Shown piece after piece: positions 53,795-61,609 of a stretch of 64,000 nucleotides of DNA; position 1 is the first letter of the stretch; each line of letters begins with the position of its first letter. Origin of the DNA: Mediterraneibacter catenae (lineage in GTDB: Bacteria; Bacillota; Clostridia; Lachnospirales; Lachnospiraceae); assembly GCF_008691045.1 (NCBI RefSeq), contig NZ_VMSO01000011.1, positions 1 to 64,000 on the forward strand. Direction: 5' to 3'. The notes below the pieces were generated by a model that saw only the letters and a program-made list of their open reading frames with translations, did no database searches and was not told the DNA's origin. The translations under genes and the position numbers were made by a program.

Positions 53795-54902
53795 TATGCA
53801 TCTTCTCCTGTTCTTCTCGTAAGATTCTCAAAGTTTCGTCAGTATACTGGCACATATAGTCAGGCACGCCGTCATAAGAGCCGCTCTCCAGGAATGCACA
53901 GGCTGCACATGTCTGGCATATCTCACGATGGCTACATGCACTGCATTTCGAACTCATTCTGATTTCCGCTGTCTTCTGTACGATTTCATTCCATGCCGCC
54001 TGGAAGCCCAATTCTTCAACTGAAACAGACGGCTCAGGCACCATAACACACGGGCGTATATTGCCCTGCCAGTTTATCATAAATGAACTTCGTCCAGCAC
54101 GGCAGGTAACCGGCATAGGCACAGCCTCAGCAACTCCAGCTTCAGCTTTTATCAAAAATTCGTTGACAAAGCGGTAAAATTCTTCTTTTTTCATTTTCCA
54201 CTTCATTAATGCGACTCTAGTATCTGCAGCCTGTTTAGCAGTTAGCCTGGACTCAGAAGCAAATTTTCTTTCTCTTTCTCTGGAAGCAGGATACATATAT
54301 GTATCAAACTTCCAGACTGCTCCAAGTCCCTGTACTATAGAAACTAATTCTTCTATGTCATTAATATTCGCAGGAGTAATACTGCCGTTAATTTTCAAGT
54401 CAATATTTCGTGCCTGCAAAAGTTTTATAGCTCTGACAGTCTTTTCATAGCCGTCAGGATAATGGCAAAGTTCCCCGTAGGTTCGTTCGTCTTTTCCATA
54501 AAGAGTAATATTAATTCTACGGGGTGGGTACTGCTGAAAGAAATCCGCCCACGCCTCGTCGATCAGCGTACCATTCGTATTGACCGTAAGTATCATCCCC
54601 ATCTTCCTAAAGGCCATATACACTTCCTGAAATCCCGGGTACAACAATGGCTCCCCGCCTGTAAATAGCACAAACATCGTTCCGGCTTTTTGCATTTTTC
54701 TCCCCAGCTCTATCCATTCGTCCTGCCTGCGGAGACGTCCCTTAGTTTCCATTTCCTCCCGATTCAACCGCACGAAACACATATCGCAATCCATATTGCA
54801 TAAAGGTGTCAACTCAACAATCGCATTAATAGGAATATGGTTTATAGTTGCCCTTTCGCAAAGGTACTGTTCAAAACTACCTTTATATTCTATCGTTTCC
54901 AT
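53769..54902 (-). CDS. Radical SAM/SPASM peptide maturase 1
   Basis: 377 residues from the ATG at 54902 (after AGGAG; a TTG ten codons upstream is less likely). CNMDCDMC (35, 39, 42) is the SAM iron-sulphur motif; LFTGGEPLLYP and the barrel follow; the C-terminal SPASM/twitch region has CRAGRSSFMINWQGNIRPC, then CSACSHREICQTCAACAF and YMC for further clusters. Such enzymes form thioether, carbon-carbon or other links in a PqqD-bound peptide. It lies one hairpin downstream of precursor A, its likely substrate. Closely related to maturase 2 at 55793. Confidence 0.93.
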   Translation of the reverse strand: METIEYKGSFEQYLCERATINHIPINAIVELTPLCNMDCDMCFVRLNREEMETKGRLRRQDEWIELGRKMQKAGTMFVLFTGGEPLLYPGFQEVYMAFRKMGMILTVNTNGTLIDEAWADFFQQYPPRRINITLYGKDERTYGELCHYPDGYEKTVRAIKLLQARNIDLKINGSITPANINDIEELVSIVQGLGAVWKFDTYMYPASRERERKFASESRLTAKQAADTRVALMKWKMKKEEFYRFVNEFLIKAEAGVAEAVPMPVTCRAGRSSFMINWQGNIRPCVMVPEPSVSVEELGFQAAWNEIVQKTAEIRMSSKCSACSHREICQTCAACAFLESGSYDGVPDYMCQYTDETLRILREEQEKMHNGQNISDQ

Positions 54903-54933
54903 AGTAATACTCCTGTTCTTATCAAACCGCAAA

Positions 54934-54959
54934 GCGGATGACCATTTCTGATCATCCGC
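54934..54959 (-). terminator. Hairpin between precursor A and maturase 1
   Basis: GCGGATGA (54934-54941) pairs with TCATCCGC (54952-54959). No strong U-run follows in the transcript, so it is more likely an RNA-stabilising or attenuating hairpin than a full terminator. The other two precursors also have a hairpin just downstream. Confidence 0.5.
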
Positions 54960-54993
54960 CTGTAACTGTTATAATATGTAATGCCACAAATTG

Positions 54994-55389
54994 TTATGAC
55001 GCATTAGGATTTGACTCGTAATTTTCATTGCCCGGTGTCATAACATGAATATCTTCATATTGATGTCCCAAGTTTTCATACCAATAAAATACTGCTGAAG
55101 AACGATTCCTATTAGGATTCGTTCCCGTGGTAACAAAGCCGTTTGCTGTCGGTGGTTCGTCCAAAATCACACCTCTATGCCACTGATTACACCCACGAAA
55201 CTTTCCACGATATATTGGTTTATCTTGTCTATCCCATTGGCCATTTCCATTCGTATCTTCATAGATATAGTTATAATATGCATTTCCATTAGGCGTTCTA
55301 CACCTTATTCTATAACATGCTGCTACATACTCATTTGCCTCAAACTTCTGAACCATCGTAATCGGCTGTTCCCATACTCTCTTGTCCAT
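54994..55389 (-). CDS. Candidate modified-peptide precursor A (131 aa)
   Basis: Leader MDKRVWEQP, VQKFEANEYVAAC (residues 13-25), then Cys30 and Cys67. The first 25 residues agree almost residue for residue with precursor B at 57034-57438, while the rest is unrelated apart from the CX4C, the pattern expected of a leader with a variable core. The core is rich in Asn, Gly, Tyr and Arg, has DTNGNGQWDRQD, and ends NENYESNPNAS. No signal peptide. GGAGGAG precedes the ATG. Neighbours PqqD (upstream) and a radical SAM/SPASM enzyme (downstream) support a RiPP precursor. It is longer than typical RiPP precursors, so a modified small protein is an alternative. Confidence 0.7.
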   Translation of the reverse strand: MDKRVWEQPITMVQKFEANEYVAACYRIRCRTPNGNAYYNYIYEDTNGNGQWDRQDKPIYRGKFRGCNQWHRGVILDEPPTANGFVTTGTNPNRNRSSAVFYWYENLGHQYEDIHVMTPGNENYESNPNAS

Positions 55390-55392
55390 TTG

Positions 55393-55674
55393 TTACTCCT
55401 CCTCTAATAATAAACCATATTTTAAATAGTCTCTGATAAAACTATAAATTCCCTGTTCCATTACGCCGTCCGGATCGGAATATTCTTTCTTCGCCTCGGC
55501 TATTACATCCTCAATTGTTCTTGGTGTCTGGAACAATTTCCACAGAAAACAACAGGTATCGTTCAGCGATATTACACTGTTTTCAAACACTCCCGCTTCC
55601 CCTATGGGTATCAGCACTGCCTCTCCGGCCACTTCACGGAGAAGAAAATCAGGGTTTGCTCTAAACTTCCTCAC
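55393..55674 (-). CDS. PqqD-like peptide-binding protein
   Basis: 93 residues, winged-helix PqqD fold: FLLREVAGEAVLIPIGE, SVISLNDTCCFLWKLFQTPRT, then helices EDVIAEAKKEYSD and FIRDYLKYGLLLEEE. Starts at GTG (55674) after GGGGAGGAG. It should bind the leader of precursor A, whose gene begins four bases after its stop, and deliver it to a radical SAM partner. First gene of the operon driven by the promoter at 55707-55734. Confidence 0.9.
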   Translation of the reverse strand: MRKFRANPDFLLREVAGEAVLIPIGEAGVFENSVISLNDTCCFLWKLFQTPRTIEDVIAEAKKEYSDPDGVMEQGIYSFIRDYLKYGLLLEEE

Positions 55675-55706
55675 TATACTCCTCCCCTACTTTTTATATA
55701 CACCTC

Positions 55707-55734
55707 ATAATATCACAATTTATAAGTTTGTCAA
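55707..55734 (-). promoter_or_regulatory. Sigma-A promoter of the PqqD-precursor A-maturase 1 operon
   Basis: Consensus TTGACA (55729-55734) and TATTAT (55707-55712), 16 bases apart, reading leftwards. A start near 55700 gives a leader of about 26 bases before the GTG of PqqD. This makes the cassette from PqqD to the ABC exporter independent of maturase 2. Confidence 0.75.
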
Positions 55735-55792
55735 TGGCAAAATCATTGGTTTTTTCATCCATTTTTCACAGTTTTTTAACAATTTGGAATGT

Positions 55793-56896
55793 TTATCCAC
55801 ATTTAGCTTTTTCTTTGATCCGCATCGCATATTCTTTCGCATATCGGCACAAATACTCCGGCGCGGCATCATACTTGCCCGTCTCCAGTTTCGCACTCGC
55901 CACGCACGTCTTGCACACTGCTCTCAGCCGACATGTAGTACACTTTTGGTTCAGCCTGAACGCTTTCGTCCGCCGCGATACTTCTCGCCACGCTGTTTCA
56001 AATCCCGTCTCAAATACACGAACGGCAGGCTCTGACAAACTGACACACGGACGCAGCTCTCCCTGCCAGTTCACAGTAAAGGAGCAGTTGCCTGCCATAC
56101 AGGAGACTCCTGCCGGATATACTGCATCTTCTTCCTCAAGTCTGGAAAGAATGGCACAAGCATATTGCTGAAAAAATTCCTGCCCCATCTCATTTTTCAT
56201 CACTTCTATCTCAGCCGCCGCAGCATCCTCCGGATTCAGTCTGGACTGCTCATCAAATGATTTGTCCGACTCATGTATTCCGGGAAGCATATACGTGTCG
56301 ATATGGACCGGCACATCCAGCTCCTGACCGATACGATAAATTGCTGCCATATCCTTATAGTTCTCCTTTGTGACGCTGCCATTGATCTTCACATCCACCC
56401 CTCTCTCCCTCAGAAGCCTGATCGCGTTCAGCGCTTTCTCAAATCCGCCGGGATAATGGCAGAGTTTTCTATATGCCTCATCGTCTGCACCGTAAAGTGT
56501 AATATTAATACGCCTCGGCTTATTTTCCCCGATGAATTCTGCCCACTCCTCATCCAGAAGAGTACCGTTCGTATTGACCGTCAGTATCATCCCACGTCGT
56601 CTCAGTTCCAGATACAGTCTGCGGAAATCCGGAAACATAAGCGGCTCTCCGCCGGTCAACAGGAGAAACAGGACCCCCGACTGAGCCATCTCTTCTCCGA
56701 GCCGGATCCACTCATCTGCCGTATGCATTCTGCCTGTACGCTCCATCTCCGTGCGGCTCAGCCGGATATAGCACATATCACAGTTCATGTTGCAAAGTGG
56801 TAGGAGCTCCAGAGAGCTGTTGATCGGGCGCTGTGCAGCGGCGGCACGCCGGATCATGGCTCTCTCAAGCGTTATTTCTTTCTCTATATCTCTCAT
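55793..56896 (-). CDS. Radical SAM/SPASM peptide maturase 2
   Basis: 367 residues. CNMNCDMC (35, 39, 42), LLLTGGEPLMFP, INITLYGADDEAYRKLCHYP and the SPASM region CMAGNCSFTVNWQGELRPC, CTTCRLRAVCKTCVASAK, YLC. Strongly similar to maturase 1 throughout, so the pair arose by duplication. It follows precursor B across a hairpin terminator with a U-run, implying that only a fraction of transcripts include it. No separate PqqD gene sits in this unit; the one at 55393 may serve both. Confidence 0.93.
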   Translation of the reverse strand: MRDIEKEITLERAMIRRAAAAQRPINSSLELLPLCNMNCDMCYIRLSRTEMERTGRMHTADEWIRLGEEMAQSGVLFLLLTGGEPLMFPDFRRLYLELRRRGMILTVNTNGTLLDEEWAEFIGENKPRRINITLYGADDEAYRKLCHYPGGFEKALNAIRLLRERGVDVKINGSVTKENYKDMAAIYRIGQELDVPVHIDTYMLPGIHESDKSFDEQSRLNPEDAAAAEIEVMKNEMGQEFFQQYACAILSRLEEEDAVYPAGVSCMAGNCSFTVNWQGELRPCVSLSEPAVRVFETGFETAWREVSRRTKAFRLNQKCTTCRLRAVCKTCVASAKLETGKYDAAPEYLCRYAKEYAMRIKEKAKCG

Positions 56897-56988
56897 AATA
56901 TGTTATCCTCGTCTTACCTTTTCGTTTTCCGGTATATTGGCATATTTTTCTTCAGACTGCAATTCTTACAAAATCGATATCTGTACAC

Positions 56989-57014
56989 AAAAAGAAGCAT
57001 GACCAGCATGCTTC
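56989..57014 (-). terminator. Leaky terminator between precursor B and maturase 2
   Basis: Eight-bp perfect stem (GAAGCATG / CATGCTTC, 56994-57001 with 57007-57014), five-base loop and five U in the transcript. It starts 20 bases after the precursor stop and 93 bases before the maturase ATG. Expected to give many more precursor than maturase transcripts. Confidence 0.75.
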
Positions 57015-57033
57015 TCCTGTGATTCTCTATGTA

Positions 57034-57438
57034 TTATGAGCGATTTACATTGCTTGTGGATTCTACTGTTCCTTTATGATACCATATTCTCCCATCACTC
57101 GCTGTTGTTGTCCAATAAATTATATCGCCCAATTGAACATTGGTCAACGTGCCAGATAATCCTTGCCAGTTTGTATCTCTTGTCATCTGCATATCATAAT
57201 CTTCACCAAACCCATCCTCTTCACGCAATGTAAAAACGCCATCACGAACCTCTCGAATAACCTGATTATTCGCATGACCGCACCCTGTTCCGTCACTATA
57301 CGCATTATGATACAAACCACTGATGGGATCACTCTCGCCCCTCTCTCCATAATCGCACGCAATATACCAGCATGCCGCTACATACTCATTTGCCTCGAAT
57401 CCCTGTACCACTGTCCTCGGTGTCTCCCATCTTTTCAT
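57034..57438 (-). CDS. Candidate modified-peptide precursor B (134 aa)
   Basis: Leader MKRWETPRTVVQGFEANEYV then AAC at 21-23, nearly identical in pattern to precursor A. Cys at 23, 28 and 53, so the CX4C is shared. The core is acidic and aromatic (DGFGEDYDMQM, GDIIYWTTTASDGRIWYH). No signal peptide. The ATG at 57438 follows GGGAGG; an upstream in-frame start would add 29 residues unlike the other leaders. Own promoter (57538-57566) and a leaky terminator downstream place it first in a two-gene unit with maturase 2. Confidence 0.7.
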   Translation of the reverse strand: MKRWETPRTVVQGFEANEYVAACWYIACDYGERGESDPISGLYHNAYSDGTGCGHANNQVIREVRDGVFTLREEDGFGEDYDMQMTRDTNWQGLSGTLTNVQLGDIIYWTTTASDGRIWYHKGTVESTSNVNRS

Positions 57439-57537
57439 ACTGCCGTACCTCCCATATAAATAAACACGTTTCCTGGTTTCTCTATGCGCATACCCATAAA
57501 GTAAACAACTTCTGAAACACCACAATTTTACGTCATT

Positions 57538-57566
57538 ATTCTAGACCCGTTCTTGCGAGAAATCAA
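57538..57566 (-). promoter_or_regulatory. Sigma-A promoter of precursor B
   Basis: TTGATT (57561-57566) and TAGAAT (57538-57543) with a 17-base spacer, reading leftwards, about 95 bases before the precursor ATG. The 120 bases between it and the nucleotidyltransferase gene show no other clear feature. Confidence 0.7.
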
Positions 57567-57686
57567 GCGCACAAAATGAATATTTTCTGAACTTTTTGTG
57601 TTTTTACGAATATTTCAAGCCTTTTTTACTCTTAATAGTAATTTTGAGTCCTTCATTATCAATATAAAACCTCTGCTGACTGCTTC

Positions 57687-58940
57687 TCACTGAATAATCT
57701 TATATTTCTTCATCAGGTCCACTCTGTGATTTCCGATCTCAATGCTCTCTCTTGCATCGTTTCCGCTTGTCTGTTTTGTCTCTTTCAGATATTTTCTGAT
57801 CCTGGACGCCCACGCCGCCGGCAGAAGAAACGGATACTCTTTCAGATACGCATAATTTTTCTCCATATACCGTCTGTCCGGGAACAGAGAATGAAGCAGT
57901 GATGCTCCCGCTTTCTTCCCCTTCTTATCCTCTGTGACAGCCTGAAGCGTAATGTTGCTGCTGTGCTTCCGGCTCATACTGGAGTCTCCGAACACGCCGC
58001 CTGCCAGAAGATCTTCCAGCAGATCCGCACTGTCCGTCTCCATGGACGACCAGCTCTCCGGCCAGCAGGCTTTCTCCGGATCGAAATCCAGCTCTTTCCT
58101 GCCGATATCAAACAGCGATGCGGCAAATACGTCTGCATGGATACCGCGGCATTTCTCCAGAATGTATTCCCAGTCAACGTCCCCACCGTACGACTCAGCG
58201 TAAAGCACGATATCGCACACCTGTCGGATGCCGAATCCGCTATGCAGAAAATGCTTGAACGCATGAAGGATCAGATAAAACAGATGATCCGTATGAGACA
58301 TAGTATATATCTTCACCCCGCCGATTTCTTCCTGTATCATCCTTTCATATACGCCGGCAAACAATTCATTCAGATCCCCGTACGCCTCAGATTCGGATGC
58401 AAAAAGTTCTTTGTGAAGTTCGATATGTAATGCGCCTCTGTCTTTATAATACGGAACCTCGCCCTCCGCTTCCGGATCTTTATCCGGATTTAACGGCTTC
58501 ATGCCGTTTGCAAGGAATATATCATGACACTTTCCGAACTGTTCCTTCGGGATCAGTACATCCTCGTCGCCGGAACAGCGATAGTCCGGCTCTCTGTACA
58601 TATTCCTGCATATGATCCCTTTTACCACTACAGGCGTCAGACCAGCTCTTAGAAGTTCCTTATATAAGATCAGGAACTCTTCCGTCTTCCTGCTCTGGAT
58701 CATCACCTGGCGGATGACCTGTCCTTTGACTGCCTGCACTTCCTGCTGCGGAAATGTGACAAACGCCGGGCATCCGTATACTGTATCATATATCATCGGA
58801 AGAATCTGGTGATACTGACATAGACTGAAGAAGTCTTTCCAATCTTCTGCCGACATTCCGTCCTCCCATGTTACTTTCTCACCATTCAGAAAACAACGAA
58901 GTGCTTCCAGCATTCTCTCATTTACTGCACTCTTTTCCAT
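57687..58940 (-). CDS. Nucleotidyltransferase-like protein (NTP_transf_5 type)
   Basis: 417 residues. VVVKGIICRNMYREPDYRCSGDEDVLIP has the K-G...D-x-D layout of the putative nucleotidyltransferase family found beside PqqD, HprK-like and ABC genes in lasso and other RiPP loci; HIELHKELF and HTDHLFYLILHAFKHFLHSGFGIRQVCDI follow as in that family. Biochemical role unknown. Transcribed from its own leader region (58941-59161), it heads the peptide cassette. A hydrophobic-poor, soluble protein. Confidence 0.8.
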   Translation of the reverse strand: MEKSAVNERMLEALRCFLNGEKVTWEDGMSAEDWKDFFSLCQYHQILPMIYDTVYGCPAFVTFPQQEVQAVKGQVIRQVMIQSRKTEEFLILYKELLRAGLTPVVVKGIICRNMYREPDYRCSGDEDVLIPKEQFGKCHDIFLANGMKPLNPDKDPEAEGEVPYYKDRGALHIELHKELFASESEAYGDLNELFAGVYERMIQEEIGGVKIYTMSHTDHLFYLILHAFKHFLHSGFGIRQVCDIVLYAESYGGDVDWEYILEKCRGIHADVFAASLFDIGRKELDFDPEKACWPESWSSMETDSADLLEDLLAGGVFGDSSMSRKHSSNITLQAVTEDKKGKKAGASLLHSLFPDRRYMEKNYAYLKEYPFLLPAAWASRIRKYLKETKQTSGNDARESIEIGNHRVDLMKKYKIIQ

Positions 58941-59161
58941 ATGTACCCTTCTTTTCTAAACAATCTATCTCTTTCGGTAATATTTTCATGCATGAGTCCG
59001 GGCTTTTCGCCCTTAATGGTATTTTATACTAGTATTGGGAATTTTTTCCAGTCATTCCGGCAAAAAATTTAAAAACCTCTCCGGGAAATGCTTTTTTACG
59101 ATCTGCAGACCTTAGAAATATGTGATTATTCACTCTTCGAAGTATGTTTTATTCTAGCACC
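58941..59161 (-). promoter_or_regulatory. Leader region of the nucleotidyltransferase gene
   Basis: 221 bases without a gene. TATAAA (59023-59028) is a likely -10 with only a weak -35. A small GC hairpin (GGGC-TTTTC-GCCC, 59000-59012) lies in the predicted leader, followed by CATGCATG-containing sequence; it may be regulatory, but I do not recognise a known riboswitch. Confidence 0.4.
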
Positions 59162-59212
59162 AAAAAAGGAGAATCACCTCATACCCAGGTATGAGATAAT
59201 TCTCCTTTTTTT
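59162..59212. terminator. Bidirectional terminator after the LuxR-type regulator
   Basis: AAAAAAGGAGAAT on one side pairs with ATTCTCCTTTTTT on the other, with an inner CTCATACC / GGTATGAG stem. It begins 16 bases after the regulator stop and isolates it from the peptide cassette. Confidence 0.9.
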
Positions 59213-59227
59213 ATTTCTTTCTATATT

Positions 59228-61603
59228 CTACAGCAGTCCCAGCTCTCTGACTTTCTGTACGGCCTGTATTCTTGTCGTCACTCCGAGCTTCTTATAAATA
59301 TTATAGATATGCGTCTTTACAGTCGGCAGCTTAATGTTCATTGTTTCGCTGATCCGGGCATTGCTGTACCCTTTCTCCAGATACTGCAGCACCATCTGCT
59401 CCGTGACCGTAAGTTTCTCTACACGGTAGATATTCTGCTGTTCCTCCTGAAGGTCAAGATAATACTTCTTCTGGCGCCCCGCCTTTCTTACAATATAATC
59501 AACCCAGTCGGGAACCGGCATCCGAAGCACGCTTCCGTATTTATACTTTTTCTTACTCTGATGATAGGAGGTCTCCGTTTTTTCAATCCATTTCCTGTAT
59601 TCCTCCAAAAGTTCCGCTCCACGCCTTCCATATCCGGTATAGATCCTGACATATCGATATGGATTTGCCGCGGCAAGTGATTCCGCTACTGTCTTCAGGG
59701 CCTGCCCTGTCTCGCCTTTCTCTTTTTCTACAATCGCTCTCTGAAACAGGCTCTCTGACAGCCAGCGCCAGCTGTGTCCATTTTCAAAATACGGAACAAG
59801 CAGCTGCAGAATATCTCCTGCACGGGCATAATTCCCCAGATACAGATTGATCTTTACCTCTGCCGCCATATAAAACCGCGTCTTTCCGGATTCATTTTCT
59901 ATATCGCCGCCTGTTTCCCGAATCCACTTCATCAGCCCTTCTTTCTCGCCCCACTTGGCCTCGGCAAGATAATATAAAGCCCTCACATTCCAGCGACAGA
60001 CCGGATTTTCTTCTTTTTCAAGAGTATCTGCCAGCTCCCGTATATATTTTCTCACATTTTCATTTCCATCCTTCTCATCCGCGATCAGATAAGCAAGATA
60101 CATCATCCCCAGTCGCACCTGCCATGGCGCATCCCTGTGTATCTCCGGCAGCACTTCCAGTCTCCGTCCGCCTCTTTTTACCATGGCTCCGTCCGTCTGG
60201 AACTCATATTCAAGCTCAGCAAGATGATACGGTATCTGATTCACGGACGAAAGTCTTTCTTCCCATAATCTGCGGTATTCAGCGCGTTCACTCTTGCCGC
60301 AGGAAAAAAGTTCTGACAGATCTCTCAGTCCGCTCAGATACGACACGGATTCTCCCAGCATGAAATACAGCCGTATCCGCTGTCCCGGCTCCGTTTTCTC
60401 GCGCAGCAGTTCCATCCATTCCGATGTAGAAAGTTTTGGATCTGTATATGCTATATTCAGACAGATCTCCGAAACCCTCTCTCTGTCAGCTCCGGCCTCC
60501 ACAGCCGCCCTGGCAAGTTCTGTAATCTGAGCTCTGAGCTCTTCCATTCCTCCTGCATCCTGATGCAGAAAACGTTCCATCCAATCCAGGTAGAAGAGTT
60601 CGGGGATATTTCGGTCTCCGCCCGCACTGCCGGCCCTTTCATAGTGAAGGAATGGGATTTTGTCATAATTTCGGATCAGACACTCCGTATATTTCCTGTA
60701 GTCGTGGAGATACCAGCAGCATGTCAGCGCATCCTGGATCTGCCCTTTCTCTTCATACCAGGCAATCGCCTTCATGCACAATTCCGGAGATGTATACTCA
60801 TCCATCGCCATCCGGAGTGCCGGCTGCACATTCCAGCTGTTATTCTCAGGCGAGTAGACCATCGCGCCTCTGACAAACAGGCGTTCTTCCAGGTCTTTGC
60901 CCGGATTTTCCCACAGAATCGAAACCAGTTCTTCATTCAGGCTTGGAAACGCGGATCGCTCCCTCAGCATTCTGAGTTCATCTTCCGGCAGAATATCCAG
61001 GATCTGACTCTGTATATATTTTCTGATTTCATACCGGCTGCTCAGTTCCCATGCTGTCCACCGGTCTGTCAGCTGCTTCTCCAGGCGGACCATCATAGCG
61101 ATACATCCCGCCCAGCCGCCGGTCAGATAATAGACTTCTCTGTACCTCAGCTCACTCCGGCATTCCTTCAGATATCGGTACGTCTCCGCCTCTGTAAACC
61201 AGAATGTCTCAGGGATGACTACCGCCATGACTCCGCTCCACACAAGTTCAAGAAAGCTTTCGGGAATAAGCCCGTCAACTGCCACAAGAATCCGGTCTTC
61301 CTTCGGCATCCTGCGGACAAAGTTCCAGAATCCGTCATTTGATTCCGGATAACAGCAGCCTTCAGGCTTCCGGACCAGATACCAGTTCGTTTTATGAGCT
61401 TCTCTCCTGTTTACCGCAGACCCGTCTTCAATCTCTTCTACAGAACAAAAGACGGCATTCACTTCAGGATGCTTATCCAAAAGCATCCTGACCGCCGTCT
61501 TTCTTCCCATTCCGGGCATCCCGCTCAGACATACCGCAAGGTAGTCCGGCAGCATTTCCTCTATGCATGCAGTTTTGTCAATCGTTACTTTTCTCAAACC
61601 CAT
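59228..61603 (-). CDS. Large LuxR-family (MalT-like) transcriptional regulator
   Basis: 791 residues. N-terminal NTPase region with CLSGMPGMGRKTAVRML (loop resembling Walker A) and FSVEEIEDG-like strands, a long helical repeat middle (about 300-700) and a C-terminal LuxR DNA-binding domain: LTVTEQMVLQYLEKGYSN, then IKLPTVKTHIYNIYKKLGV. STAND-type regulators of this kind switch on their targets when a ligand opens them. Placed between the kinase pair and the peptide cassette, it probably controls the polysaccharide or peptide genes. Starts six bases after the upstream kinase stop, so both are co-transcribed. Confidence 0.88.
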   Translation of the reverse strand: MGLRKVTIDKTACIEEMLPDYLAVCLSGMPGMGRKTAVRMLLDKHPEVNAVFCSVEEIEDGSAVNRREAHKTNWYLVRKPEGCCYPESNDGFWNFVRRMPKEDRILVAVDGLIPESFLELVWSGVMAVVIPETFWFTEAETYRYLKECRSELRYREVYYLTGGWAGCIAMMVRLEKQLTDRWTAWELSSRYEIRKYIQSQILDILPEDELRMLRERSAFPSLNEELVSILWENPGKDLEERLFVRGAMVYSPENNSWNVQPALRMAMDEYTSPELCMKAIAWYEEKGQIQDALTCCWYLHDYRKYTECLIRNYDKIPFLHYERAGSAGGDRNIPELFYLDWMERFLHQDAGGMEELRAQITELARAAVEAGADRERVSEICLNIAYTDPKLSTSEWMELLREKTEPGQRIRLYFMLGESVSYLSGLRDLSELFSCGKSERAEYRRLWEERLSSVNQIPYHLAELEYEFQTDGAMVKRGGRRLEVLPEIHRDAPWQVRLGMMYLAYLIADEKDGNENVRKYIRELADTLEKEENPVCRWNVRALYYLAEAKWGEKEGLMKWIRETGGDIENESGKTRFYMAAEVKINLYLGNYARAGDILQLLVPYFENGHSWRWLSESLFQRAIVEKEKGETGQALKTVAESLAAANPYRYVRIYTGYGRRGAELLEEYRKWIEKTETSYHQSKKKYKYGSVLRMPVPDWVDYIVRKAGRQKKYYLDLQEEQQNIYRVEKLTVTEQMVLQYLEKGYSNARISETMNIKLPTVKTHIYNIYKKLGVTTRIQAVQKVRELGLL

Positions 61604-61609
61604 TTTCCG

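Noticed and set aside
54994-57438. VAAC in precursors A and B as a lipoprotein lipobox
   Set aside because: The preceding residues are charged and polar with no hydrophobic signal segment, and precursor C has AANC, which does not fit the lipobox.
58996-59015. Leader hairpin of the nucleotidyltransferase gene as a known riboswitch
   Set aside because: I could not match the hairpin and following sequence to the conserved core of any riboswitch I know.
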